Source: Podospora pseudocomata (Eukaryota > Ascomycota > Sordariomycetes > Sordariales > Podosporaceae). Taken from it: DNA of 64,000 nucleotides. Shown piece by piece: positions 32,708 through 44,600 of the stretch. Made by a program: the position numbers and the translations under genes. The DNA lies in contig NW_026946365.1 of assembly GCF_035222375.1 (NCBI RefSeq), positions 930,001 to 994,000 of the forward strand, read 5' to 3'. The notes under the pieces were generated by a model that had not been told where the DNA came from, did not search any database, and saw only the letters and a program-made list of their open reading frames with translations. The stretch's first letter is position 1; each line of letters begins with the position of its first letter.

Positions 32708-34975
32708 ATGGCGCCCGTCAAATTCGTCCCATTCTCTTCGGAGATAGAACTACCGTTCTATTCATCGCTTTTCTCGTCCAAACTCGACCATGACCGACTT
32801 GACGATTCCGCCCGCGCGGTTTTGGGCGTTTACGAGCCCCGCGTGCAGGCCGATCCCGAGGCCAGCGTGAGGATGCAAATACTGGGAAATGCCCTCACAG
32901 CCAAAGAGTAGGTTTCTGCAAATTGAACTTTTACATTGTGCTGTTCGAACTAATGGCTGACAGTGACGACAGCCTACCTGTTGGCACGAGTCGCGCAAAG
33001 GGGTTTATCAAGAACGTTAACACCATCGAAGATTTCAACAATGTCAACAAGACTGCCATGATCGAGGACATCGGCCGGCAGGTGTGTTTATTCTTGACCT
33101 GGGGCCAGTTCTTTGTGAACTAACCACGCTTTGGACATCAGATTTGGGATGCGATTCAAGACGGCACAATCTACTCAGTTCCCTCTCTACTGTCGTCCTT
33201 CGCGATCCTTTCGTTCGCCGACCTCAAAAAGTACCGATTTACATATTGGTTTGCATTTCCGGCCCTACACTTCAAGAAACCTCTATGGGAACGATCTGGC
33301 GACGTCGAGCGGTTAAACTCTAGGGAAAGCGAAGCTCTCGTCGAGTCGGTTGGCACATGGCGGTATACTGTCAGCACGGAGAAGGAGCATGGTTTCTTTC
33401 TTGCGAAGAAGTCACGGGGCGAGCATACCACAGGAAGAGGACCGGTGGACGACTCGATGGCAGAGGAAATAGGATACCAGTGGCAAATCGGGTCACTACG
33501 CGATTTTGAGAATGGCTTCTTCAACGACATCCCCGAGGAGGACCGATATGTTGCCTTTGTGGATCCTTCAAACTACCCTGAACACCCTTCATGGCCGTTG
33601 CGAAATCTCCTGGTCCTGATCTCGCATCGATATCGGCTGAAGAAGGTACAGATTCTTTGTTACCGTGATACCCAAGCACGCAGGCACGAGGCTCGGAGCA
33701 TCGTTCTCCCGTTGTCCTTGAACCTACCCAAAGATTTCGATTTCGCGACGGTTCCCGACGTAACAGGCTGGGAAAGGGACGGCGGATCGAAACTGAGGCG
33801 CCGGGTAGCCGATCTTGCCGAGTATATGGACCCGACCAAGCTGGCCGATCAAGCTGTGGACCTTAACTTGAAGCTTATGAAGTGGCGCCTGGCACCAAAT
33901 CTGGAACTCGACACCATCAAAAACACCAGCTGTCTCTTGCTGGGTGCTGGAACGCTTGGCAGTTATGTGTCTAGGAATCTCATGGGCTGGGGCGTACGGA
34001 AGATCACTTTTGTGGACTATGGTGCCATTTCATTCTCGAATCCTGTTAGGCAGCCATTATTCGAGTTTGAGGACTGTCTTCAAGGGGGCAAACCAAAGGC
34101 CTTGAAGGCGGCTGAGGCGCTCAAAAGGATCTACCCGGGAGTGGAAGCCGAAGGGCATGTGCTCTCGGTGCCTATGTTGGGGCACCCAGTTACCAACGAG
34201 GCTAAGACCCGAGACGACTTCAATAAGCTACAAGAGCTGGTCAACTCACACGATGCCGTCTTCATGCTCTTGGATACCCGCGAGTCGAGGTGGTTGCCTA
34301 CGCTCATGGCCAAATCCGCGAACAAAATCGTCCTCAATGCTGCGCTTGGGTTCGACACATATGTGGTCATGAGACATGGAGCCAAACCGGAAGATGGGAG
34401 CGAAGACACTCTGGGTTGTTATTTCTGCAACGACGTCGTTGTTGCTGCCGATGTAAGTTTTCTAACTGTCCCTATTCTCTACACAATACACAAAACTAAC
34501 GAGCAAATAGTCCATGAAAGATGCAACCCTGGATCAACAATGCACCGTCACCCGTCCCGGAGTGGCAGCTATTGCCTCGGCTCTCCTCGTCGAGTTGTTC
34601 TCCAGCATTCTCCAGCATCCACAGAGGCAGTACGCCCCCGCACCTGTTCCATCAGCCAATGGAGAATATGAACGTGACCCCCCTGAGCACCCCTTGGGCA
34701 TCGTACCACACCAGATCAGAGGGTTCTTGTCCTCGTTCAACAATATGAATATCCGTGGGAGGTCATATCCACAGTGCAGTGCTTGCTCCAAGCCAATTCT
34801 GGAAGCTTATGCAAAGGATGGATGGGGATTCGTCAAAAAGGCCCTAGCTGATAGGGACTATGTTGCCGAGTTGAGTGGGCTGGCTGAGGTTCAACGACAG
34901 GCGGAAGCGGCTGCTGCAGATGTGGAGTGGAGCGAGGAAGAAGGTGACGATGACGGCGAGGGTATACTACTATGA
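32708..34975 (+). CDS. atg7: Autophagy E1-like enzyme ATG7
   Basis: Four exons, 32708-32907, 32964-33081, 33142-34452 and 34511-34975, 697 residues. ATG7 activates the ubiquitin-like proteins ATG8 and ATG12 and passes them to ATG3 and ATG10. The N-terminal domain starts with [17 protein letters not shown], the usual opening, and ends about residue 330. The ThiF-like adenylation domain has the nucleotide loop [20 protein letters not shown] and [20 protein letters not shown]. The catalytic cysteine lies in [12 protein letters not shown] at the start of exon 4. The C-terminal tail, needed to recruit ATG8, is acidic with [12 protein letters not shown]. Introns are 56, 60 and 58 nt. Reading past the exon 3 donor loses the catalytic cysteine, which confirms the last splice. 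Confidence 0.97.
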
Positions 34976-35534
34976 CGTTAGTGAATGCTTTTGTAGATAC
35001 GGCTATGCTGGCGTCTTGGTGTTAGCGGGGTTTCATGGTTATCCAGGGTTTAGGTCAAGTCTTTGGTCTTATGATAGATGAAATATTATATGCTGTTCTG
35101 CTTGTGATTTATCTGAGAGGTGTACTAAGAAAGTCGAGAGGAGTGCTAAGTTCTGCAGAGAACGGGCAGACCACGACACTCATCTTGTCTGTGGTAAAGC
35201 TACAAGCGAGCAAATGTTGCCGAAACTGCTGCCTCCAGTGTCATCACATTGACCATCTTTGAAGCCTTTCATATTCTGTCAAAGTCGCTATACTTTTGTC
35301 CACAACATGATTGCTCTCGCAAGTCGAACCCCCGGCTAGATGCCCATCACGCCAACCCAACTTCGTCCTAGCCCCGCCAGGCTCATCCCTATCTTATCCT
35401 AAAGCGGTCAAACCCGTCAAAACTTCCCGCCCCACTTTATTTTTCCCTTCCCTCTCCCCAAAATTTCCCCACCACCAAACTTGGCCCCTTCCCTTTTTTC
35501 TCCAGCAACCACCCCGACAAAACAACCGACAAAG
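34976..35534. other. Intergenic region, atg7 to UPF0390-like gene
   Basis: Contains the atg7 3' UTR and the promoter of the downstream gene, with a pyrimidine-rich tract at about 35420-35515 directly before its start. No other coding signal. Confidence 0.45.
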
Positions 35535-35816
35535 ATGGCGCAAGGAGCCATCAAAAAGGCCCCCAAGGCCAACCCGGGGCTCACCAAAGCCAAGGGCAGC
35601 GGCGGCGGAGCGAAAAAGGTCAACAAACCCCAAAAGGCCAAGAGCGGCGGGAGCGCAGACAAACAAAAGAAGAAGTTCACCTCGGGCATGGTGGCCAAGA
35701 CGGAGCTGATGCTGGGGGCGAGGGCGGGGCACCTGGAGCTGATTGGGAAGGGGAGGGACAAGACGAAGAAGGGGCCTGCGACGGAGAATAAAGGGGGGAG
35801 CCGGAAGTTTGGTTAA
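35535..35816 (+). CDS. Small basic UPF0390/DUF2462-like protein
   Basis: Single exon, 93 residues, very rich in Lys, Gly and Ala. It starts MAQGAIKKAPKANPGLTKAK, as members of the UPF0390 (Leydig cell tumour 10 kDa homologue) family often do. It has a more ordered second half with FTSGMVAKTELMLGARAGHL and a basic tail ending GGSRKFG. Family members are small, basic, probably nucleolar proteins of unclear function. The assignment rests on length, charge and the MAQG start, so it is moderate. The stop lies only 220 bases from the convergent decarboxylase gene. Confidence 0.68.
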   Translation: MAQGAIKKAPKANPGLTKAKGSGGGAKKVNKPQKAKSGGSADKQKKKFTSGMVAKTELMLGARAGHLELIGKGRDKTKKGPATENKGGSRKFG

Positions 35817-36036
35817 GACTGACTGCGCACTCTGTATGGTGGCAAGTCTGGGACGGAGAACGACGGCGGGGCGGGTTGGGAGATTTGGAAGGGGATGGAA
35901 ACGACAAGGGAAAGGACGATAAGATACCCATTGTTTACGATATTGTTTCGCGATTCTTGCATGACTTTTGGGGTTGGAAGGGATTTGGTACGACTCAATA
36001 TGGCCGACAGACTGCTCGCTTTTGTCAAAATTGCAT

Positions 36037-37740
36037 TTACGCCTCGACAAAACTCTCGGCGACTTCTCTCAAGACGCCCTCTACATACTTTGCGTCCCTC
36101 TCAACCTCGACCCTCCACGTCGACACAGCGATTCTCACCGCCTTCCTGCCTTGCCATTGCGTCCCGCTCACAAACATCTTGCCCGTCTGGTTGATCCGAT
36201 CAACGAGAACATTATTCAGCGCCTCGTTTCTCGCCCGGAATAACACAATCATGAAGATGTCTTCCTCGACATGATTCTCAGTCTCAGGAAGCATCTCGTA
36301 ATGTTCAGAGTTGTGGATAAAAGAGGCGAGTTTCCTGGCAAGGAACACCATCCGGCTGAACATGGCCTCCATGCCCTCTCGGCCTTCGCTTTTCAGGACG
36401 GCATAAACTGGCAGGGCGCGGAAGCGACGGGAGTTCTCAAGGCCGATGTTCAAAGGGCCGAAGATCCCATCTTCTTGGGAACCGGCAGCAGAGGAGGATG
36501 GCGGGGGAGCCAGGTAGGCGGCGCCCGGGTTGCTAAACACTTGAGTGAGGGTGGATGGGTGGCGGGAGAAGAAAATGCCGTTGTCGTAAGGCTTTTTAAC
36601 ACGCACACACACACACACACATATTAATACAGCAAGCAAATAAAAAGTTGAAAACATGTACAAAAAAAAACTCAAAAAACTCACCACATTGAGAAGTTTA
36701 TGCCCATCCACGCAGATACTATCCGCCAATTCCATGCCCGCGACACAGGCACGCAGACTAAGAAACTCGTCTGTGTTGGGCAGAGCCCGGGCAAAGATGC
36801 CAAAGGCGCCGTCGACGTGGATCCAGGCCTTGTAACGGTCAGCCAGGCTGCGGATCTTGGGCATGTCAAAGATGGCTGTGGCGAACCGGCCGGTGTTGAC
36901 CTCGCCCGAGGAGATGGCTATGATGCATGCTGTGCTGTTTTTTTCAGCCTCTTTCAGGGCTGGTTCCAACTTGTCGAGGTCGATTCTCCACGGTTTGTCA
37001 TCTTGTCCAACATCGAGCACGCACTCCTCCCCCAACCCCAATATCTTGGCCGCCTTGAGAAGCGAGGAATGGGGTTTCGACGTCAGAATCTTGATATCTG
37101 CCACCCCAGCGGCAATACAAGCTTTGACCAAGCCTACCTTGGCCACGGATTTTTCAGGGGAAGAGAGGCGGGAGGAGATGAGATATTCCCTCCCGCAGGC
37201 CAAACCGAGGATGTTGGCGCCCGTGGCGCCTGTGGTGAAAGTCTTGGCTGGGAAGCGGGAGGGTGGCAGGTCAAGGAGGGAGAGGAGCATGGATAGGGTT
37301 GTTGACTCGACAAAGGTGGCGGAGGAGTGGACCCATCCTGATGATGATGATGATGATGATTGGGGGAAATGGACCTGGACGTTCTGGTCGAGGGCGGTGA
37401 CGAGGTTGTCTGCTGCTTGGGCTATGGGGAGGCAGGAGCCGGTTACGAAGCCGTAGTAGTACGGGGAGGTTGATTGCTGGTTTAGGGAGGGGAGGATGGA
37501 TTCCAACAGGTGGGTGAGGGTTGAGGAGGGGGTTGATGGGGGGAGGTCAAAGGGGGCGGAGGGGAGGGAGGAGAGGGTTTGGGTTAGGGTTTGGGGGGTG
37601 GGGAGGACGGGGTGGGTGGTGGTGTGGGTTGTTACGGTGGCGCGGAGGCGGGTGTAGGCTGAGAGGAGGAAGGCGGATTCGGGGTCGGGTCCGGGGTCGA
37701 GGTGGAGATCTGGACCGGTGGGTGTGTTCGGGGTCGTCAT
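36037..37740 (-). CDS. Group II PLP-dependent decarboxylase
   Basis: Two exons, 36685-37740 and 36037-36591, 536 residues from the ATG at 37740. The family decarboxylates amino acids such as aromatic amino acids, glutamate or diaminobutyrate using pyridoxal phosphate. Visible motifs are FTTGATGANILGLACGRE, the cofactor-contacting IHVDGAFGIFARA, and the Schiff-base lysine in CVDGHKLLNV, followed across the intron by PYDNGIFFSR. The 93-nt intron contains a CA/GT microsatellite, is a multiple of three and has no stop, so retention would insert 31 hydrophobic residues beside the active-site loop. An upstream in-frame ATG at 37953 would add 71 residues with no obvious domain. The substrate cannot be told. 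It diverges from a LaeA-like methyltransferase. Confidence 0.87.
   Translation of the reverse strand: MTTPNTPTGPDLHLDPGPDPESAFLLSAYTRLRATVTTHTTTHPVLPTPQTLTQTLSSLPSAPFDLPPSTPSSTLTHLLESILPSLNQQSTSPYYYGFVTGSCLPIAQAADNLVTALDQNVQVHFPQSSSSSSSGWVHSSATFVESTTLSMLLSLLDLPPSRFPAKTFTTGATGANILGLACGREYLISSRLSSPEKSVAKVGLVKACIAAGVADIKILTSKPHSSLLKAAKILGLGEECVLDVGQDDKPWRIDLDKLEPALKEAEKNSTACIIAISSGEVNTGRFATAIFDMPKIRSLADRYKAWIHVDGAFGIFARALPNTDEFLSLRACVAGMELADSICVDGHKLLNVVSFLSFFLYMFSTFYLLAVLICVCVCVRVKKPYDNGIFFSRHPSTLTQVFSNPGAAYLAPPPSSSAAGSQEDGIFGPLNIGLENSRRFRALPVYAVLKSEGREGMEAMFSRMVFLARKLASFIHNSEHYEMLPETENHVEEDIFMIVLFRARNEALNNVLVDRINQTGKMFVSGTQWQGRKAVRIAVSTWRVEVERDAKYVEGVLREVAESFVEA
36602..36620. repeat. CA microsatellite in decarboxylase intron
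   Basis: About nine CA units inside the intron of the decarboxylase gene. Length variation here would not alter the spliced product. Confidence 0.8.
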
Positions 37741-39714
37741 GATGGGCGGGATGGAGGTGGGAGGGCGGGTGTTCTTGGTGTTTGATTCGGAGGAAAGCTC
37801 CCGGCAATGGCTGACTTGGCAAGGTGCTAAGAGAAGACGGTGAGGCTCGGAGGATATTTGAGAAGGGCCAATGACGGGGGGGAGGAAAAGTGCTTGAGAG
37901 GGATCTTTGAAAGCATGCTGTAGATTTGAGATCAACTGGTTGGTCATATGCATGGCGCGTGCGGAGTCGGTAAATGCAAGCGGGATGGGTGCTCCCTCTC
38001 AGGCCCTTAGGCAGGAGGGAATGCTAGTTGGGCCATGGGGGAAACCATCGTCATTCGACCCCTCGTAAACCTGAGCTCTGCAACAGGTTGGAGCAGAAAA
38101 GTGGTCGGGGACACCCCCTGGCGATGGATGGGGAAGGACGGTAGCCTTGTAACCCTCTTGGTAGCGGGTGTAACGTGAAACGTGCGGAACTTTCTTTGGA
38201 CTTTTTTAGATTTTTTTTCTCCGGACATTTCCCCTAGTCGGATGAGATATCAATCGGCTGTTATCAATCTGTCCTAGTACTAGATGTGAGCCCATGACGG
38301 GCCTGCTACCAAGCGTTGAGTGTGAATGGATGTTTAGAGACGTGCCAAAATCGGAAGACAGTCTGATGGTGATAGAAACATATGCCCCATTTGAGAAGGC
38401 GATAAATGGGAGCCTTAGATGTGCAGCTGCAGGCTGTTGTTCCATGTTGCCCCTCACCCAGCGAGCCGGTGAGAGTGAGGGGAATATCGAGCTGTCATGC
38501 AGCGTGCAGCACGCAACAACCCGAAGCGGAGACTGCTACACAGCCATCTATACGGGGGAGGCCTTCTGATAGGTTGAGCTTAATTACCACGCGATACCTG
38601 TTACGCCTCTGCATCAGAGGTTGTCGAAGACGAAAAGAAAACAAAGAACGGGCAAGCTGACCATCTCTAGGCACCCGTGGACCTGTTTTTCAGCAGCCTT
38701 CCCCAGGTCCACTCCGGACTCTGGTGGTCTTTGGTTAGCGGCACCGTGCCATGAATTTGGCCACATGCCAACTTGAATCGTGATAAGTCGCGAGAACAGG
38801 AAGCAAGATCGATGGCGAGAATGATTGGGAAAGAGGGAAGACCGGCAGTTAAATATTCGGGTGATAAACCTCACTAAAACCCAGGAGTCCCTTGCTACTT
38901 TAGCGCCCATGATCAGCATGCTTCCCACTAAAACGGGAGTTCCCACACCCAAATCTCGCCTGAACGGGACGGCACCCGACACAGGGCTCATCGTGAACAT
39001 GCTGCAGTATCCCTTGTAAAACCCCCGTTTCTTCACCATTCCAGGGCCAAAGCTAGCTCCGTGGGCAAAATCAGCTCAGGGTGGTATGCGACTCTAGGGC
39101 CGGATCTATAATCTTTTGCTGCTGCCACCATCATCATTACTCCCCACCACTGATTTATCATGAGAAATTTACCCAGTTGGTCACCTACCTTACCCACAGC
39201 GATCAGGACCTCCCACACCATCAACGGACAATTGCTGGGTACGACACTAATACAACTTAGCTAGGTAACGGCACGGCACAGACTGATCGATCAACGGGCA
39301 CCGAGAGCTTCCGATCTGCCAACAAGTCCAAGTCCACACCACCCAAGGGCAGTCGAGACCCGTTCCGAACTGTTGGGCCAGTGATCCACGCACACGGGTC
39401 TTTGTTCTGACAGAACGCTCCCGCTTCTGGATCACACCCAAACTGTTGGGTCAAGGCTGCCGCTCAAATCGACAAAGAACCAAGGGACCAGCAGGGAGGG
39501 CTCCGAGCGCAAAGGGCCTTGCGTGGAGGATCCGGGGAGGAGTCGCCGACCGCTGGCTTATACGGTGTTCTGGGCCTTGTGCCTTGTCTTTTCTCAAGTG
39601 ACATATTTCTCGGCCTTCTCCTTTGCCCGTCCCCCTTCGCTGCCTCGTAGTGTAGCCGCGCCGCACGCCAAAGCTCCATCTCGGCATACTCTCTCTGGTG
39701 CCAATATCTCAACA
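37741..39714. other. Divergent region, decarboxylase and methyltransferase
   Basis: About 2 kb between two divergent start codons. No supportable gene. Short ORFs on both strands overlap, and none has family features. Confidence 0.45.
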
Positions 39715-41187
39715 ATGGCTGAGTCTACCAAGTCTGGCACGTCTGGAGTGTCATCCTCTAGCACGGCCTCAAAGCCTGTCGATGACGACAGGTTCACCTT
39801 TGAGTCTGTCCTCGACGACTCATCACACATCGAGGCCGATGTAAGTTGTCCGAGGAGCATCGTCCAATGTCCCTGTAGCCAAGCTGAATCCTGTTGCTTC
39901 TAGTCAAACCCCCATGACATCTAGTATGAACAACCTGCCTGGCCTAGTGAACAGCCTGACGCAAGACTGATGCAAACCTTTTAGTGACACCCAATCCCTT
40001 TCCGAGTCCATAGCCGACTTCCGAGAGGAGTTTGGCAGGACATATCATTCCTACCGTGCCGGCTGTATGTCCTCTCTTCTCTTCCTGCTTCGACCTTGGT
40101 GACTGACAACTTTGCCTAGCATACTACTTCCCCAATGACCCCACGGAAGCAGAGCGAATGGACGAGCAGTACGAGATCATCAAGGTCATCATGGATGGGC
40201 GGCTTCATCTGGCGCCGTTTACCCGCGAAAAGTACCCGCGGAAGGTACTCGACATCGCCACAGGGACTGGGCTTTGGGCCATCGAGATGGGAGACGAGTA
40301 CCCGGATGCTGAGATAGTAGGAACGGACCTCTCGCCGATTCAACCGCCGTTTGTGCCACCGAACGTGAGGTTCTTTGTAGAGGATTCGTATGTTTTACCC
40401 TCTCTCTCCTATCAAATATCCTCCGATGGCTAACCCATCTCCCACAGAACCGAAGAATGGTATGCATGCCCTACTTTCCCTCCCACCAAAGCCGCTCCCC
40501 ACTAACATGTGCTCAAGGGACTACCCCCCCTCAGAATTCGACCTCATCCACACCCGCGTCACAATCGGCTGCTGGGCCGACATGAAGAAGGAAATCATCG
40601 CCCGCGCCTTCCACCACCTCAAACCAGGCGGCTGGCTCGAGTGTCAAGAAGTCCCCGGCATGCCCCACTGCGACGACGGGACCATGCCCCCGGACTATGA
40701 CTGGCTCAAATGGACCCTCGAGCTCTACAACAGCTCCCGCCTCGCCAACCGCCAGGTCGACGTCGGGGAGCAGCTCAAGGACTGGATGAGGGAAGTCGGC
40801 TTTGTCGACGTCCACGAGGCCGTGTTCAAGATCCCGCTCAACGGCTGGCCAAAGGACACGAGACTCAAACACGTGGGGATGCTGTGGCAGAGGAACTTGC
40901 TGGATGGCTTGCAGGGTTTCAGTCTGGGGTTTTTTAGCAAGCATTTAGGGAAGACGCAGGAGGAGATTGAGGTATGCTTTTTCCCTTTCCAGCAACATAT
41001 TTTTTTTTTCTTTGATGATGATGGAGCTAACGTTGTGGTATAGGTCTCCCTCGTGGACGTAAGGAGGAGTCTCTTCAACAGAAAGATCCACGCTTACCAC
41101 AAGCTCTACGTGGTCTACGGAAGGAAACCGGAGGGCGCCGCCACCGCGCCTGAAGCTGAGGTAGGAGGTGACACAGGCGAAAAATAG
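39715..41187 (+). CDS. LaeA-like SAM-dependent methyltransferase
   Basis: Seven exons: 39715-39840, 39904-39923, 39985-40064, 40120-40387, 40448-40459, 40518-40971 and 41044-41187, 367 residues. Every junction keeps the frame. The SAM-binding motif I is VLDIATGTGLWAIEMGDEYP, followed by the IVGTDLSPIQPPFVPPNVRF block, and post-motifs EFDLIHTRV and LKPGGWLECQE. This combination marks the fungal family of LaeA-related methyltransferases (TAM domain). LaeA itself is a global regulator of secondary metabolism and development, but most paralogues have unknown or small-molecule substrates. The N-terminal 45 residues are Ser-rich and disordered. Two exons are only 20 and 12 nt. The 12-nt exon encodes TEE between the SAM block and the conserved WDYPPSEFDLIH. 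Confidence 0.9.
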
Positions 41188-41682
41188 CACACCGATCTCG
41201 GGCATGTTAAAACACTTTTTCACTTTTGGGTACACAAACACATCCCAGACCAGCGAGGAGCTTTCATACATGTCGATGATACCTTACGGCGCCAGGTTCC
41301 CTTTTCTCTCCTTTCAATGTTGGATGTCACGATTCAGGCTACCGTGGTTGATGAAGGAACAAAGAAAATGGGGACAACATGACTTGATGTTGACGTTATG
41401 TGCCAACTTAACTTAGGTAATGAAGAGACGATGATGATGACTTTGGTGTGCTCAACATATTATTCCCCCACTGAAAACGCCTACAGGAAATCAGTCATCA
41501 GTTTTTTCGGCTACCTACCAAATCGGCATCACACTACCTAGAAGTACGAACGCCCTGCTTACGAAAATTCCAACAAGAAAAACAAACGACAATCTGCCCA
41601 ACCTCTTCTTATACCACCGAAAGAAACAAACACGCAAACAAACCCATGAAAACCCCACACAATCTGTTCTTTCCTCAATTAC
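41188..41682. other. Convergent 3' region, methyltransferase and calpain
   Basis: Tail-to-tail intergenic stretch with no coding signal that I can support; it should hold both 3' UTRs. Confidence 0.45.
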
Positions 41683-44600
41683 TCAAGCAGTATGCTCCAA
41701 CCCCCCCTCAACAGTCGCATCCTTCGCACTGTCATCCACATCCAACACCTTTTCCTCTTCCACCCCTTCCCCCTTTTCCTCCTCCTCATCGTCACTTACC
41801 TCCCACTCATTGGGCCTCACAACCCTAACCTTTACCAACCCCTCCACATCCTTATCCTCCTCCTTCACCTGGTAGTAAACCCTCAACCCTACCGCCACAA
41901 CCGCATTCCAGGGGTCCTTGACAAACTCATCTTCTTCCTCTGACCTGTAACCACCAGGGCCATTCCCGGGGGGACCACCAGGGGGCCCACGGGGGAGCAT
42001 GCTTCTCAAAAGGTTGGCTGCGTTGTCGTCGTTGTCGGAGACGAGGCAGTCGAGCTCCGAGTCGGAGAGGTCTGGGGGGGACATGGGGGGCATTATGGAG
42101 GGGTTGTCGGAGATGTAGCCGCCGTCGTCGGGGGGGTGCTGTTGGGGATAGGGGCGGCGGGGGGGTTGGTTGTCGGGGTAGTAGGGAGCTGTTGGGGCTC
42201 TGGAGGGGGGGCGGGAGGGGGGGCGGGAGGGGGGACCGGGTTGGTATTGAGGTTGGAATTGCTGCTGGGGATGTGTGTAAAAGGTAGGGGGTCGGGAAAG
42301 GGGGGGAGGCTGGAATTGTTGTTGGTCGGCTGTGGGGGGTCTCGAGGGGGGTCTAGAAGAGGGGCGGGATTGGGAGCCGGGATGTTGCTGATACATATGT
42401 TGGGGGATGATGGGGTGCTGGTAGAGAGGGTGAGGCCCGTTGAAGGGGTGGTGATGGGGTTGGGCGGGGTGCTGGTGGTAGATGGGGACCATGGGGGCCG
42501 GGTGAGGTTGACGAGGCATCTGTTCGACGTTGTTCTGGTCAGGTCTGGTCCCGAGGAGGTCCTCGAGCTCGGCCTTGAAGTTAGAGACCACTTCGAGAGC
42601 TTTTTTTAGCTTGAGGGTAGCCTCGGGATGGGGATCGATGTCTTTGGAATTGGACGCAACATCAGCATCTTTGGCTGGGTCAACAGTGGCTCCTTCTTTA
42701 TCATCCGTCGTGGCTGCCTTAACCGGCTCAGATGTGACCTCCTTCTGTTTGGCTTCCTCGTTAGGATTGGCAGGAACATTGCTGCTGCCTTCCTCTGCGG
42801 CATTGTTCTTTTCGGCAAGTGCTCCTGACGATGAAAGGGAAGGAGTATCCTCGCCGACAGTGGACACGTCAGGTTCGGCTGCTGCTTCCGCCTCGTCATC
42901 GGCTTTCTCCTCATGAGCTTCGATCTCAGTTTGGGTCTCTTTGTCGAGCTTGGGCTTCTCCGCGCCCGAGTCCGCCTGGACTTGTGACTCGGCCAGAGGT
43001 TGCTCCCCGACCTTCATTGGTTCCTCGCCATCCTTGGGTTTCTTATCGGGCTCTGCGCCCTCCTCCACAGCAACCTCAGTCTGAGTTCCCTCATCGAGCC
43101 TCGCCTTGTTGTTGCCCTTTGGCTTGTCAGCTTCATCATCCGCTTCAGCCCCTGCCTGCTCCTGCTCTGCTGCCTGCCTCATATGCTGCCTGGAATCCCG
43201 AGCTGCGCTCCTCTTCTCGTCACGTTTCTTCTGCTGCCCAACTCTCCATGCCTTCTCGTAGGCCATCTGTTTCTTCTTTTGTTTGATTTGCCTCAACTCC
43301 TGGCGGTGGATCTTTTTCTGATAGTCAAGATAACGCTTCCGGACCTCTTCGCGGTGCTTCTGCTGTTGACGTTTCTTAAAGGCCTCACGCGCAGTCTTTT
43401 CCTCCTCGGTCTCTGCAATCTTGGCTTTGCTGAGTGCTAGGTCATGCGATAGGCCAATCCGGAGTATTTTGTCACGGCGGTTCTTGACATTGGCGCGCAG
43501 CACCTCCTCAGGCTCCATCAAACCTTCATGCTTCTCCGCGTCAATCAAAACGAGGACGGTGTACTCGCCTGCCTCAAGGTCTAGCTCCACGCTGATAGAC
43601 CTGCTCATGCCGTGGCCCGAAGCCTGACATCGAACGATGTAGTCCTCTTCGCCAGCCTTGTGGACACGGAACCCAAGCAGGAATTCATACCGGCCCTCCA
43701 AGCCTCGGAAATACCGTTCATCAAGCTGCGCCAGGACAAGAACGACTGGCCCCGATCTCTCCAAAGTGAAGGTGAACTTGGTGTGGTGGTATTGCGGCGA
43801 CCACGGAACATCGAGCGTCGTCCAGATCGAGGTGATCTTCCAATCAGGCCCAAACAACCTCGTACGTTCGAATCGCTGATACTTACGCAGCAGATCCTTG
43901 TACGACATCCAAAATGAGCCGTCATCACCGAACTTGTGGTTCAGCTTGGTCAACCACTCGGGAGTCCATTCCTTACTGCCGTCACTCCATGCTCCTCGCC
44001 ATTCACCCTTGCCCCACGGATTTTTCAACATGACCAGACGCACGCCATCAATCTCGACGGCCTTCATGATGGAGTAAGCGTGCCTCTCGACGATGCCTCT
44101 TCTGTTCCCATAACCACACGCCATGTGACCGGTCGAACATCCAAACAAGAAGTCTTGGTTGACCTTCATCAGCTCGTTCTTCCAGAAAGCATCCTTATCC
44201 AGGATATCGGTGGTGTTCAACTCGGAAGTCACACCGCCGGTCAAATCCTCGATACCCTCGGCCGTGAAACCGCCATCGATGGCTTGATAATCGCCATGTG
44301 CTTTGGCATATGCCTTCTCCAGCAACGGGAGCCAGGTCTCGTTCAGATTCTCACACTGCGCAAAATACAGGGCGACACTTCCAGATTGAAAGTTTCGCCG
44401 GAAGATTTCCTCGGGGTCGGGGCGGTTTTCGATGTCATCCCATATTCGACGTTCGACGTTGATCAAGCCATCTACGACTTGCTCATCGTAGTCTTGCTTG
44501 ATCAAGTACAGCTGGAAATATCGTCAGTATTGTATCCCGATCCAAATGCGAGGGAGGCAACTAACCTTGTCGTCGATGATTTCGCTGAACCACTCGCCAT

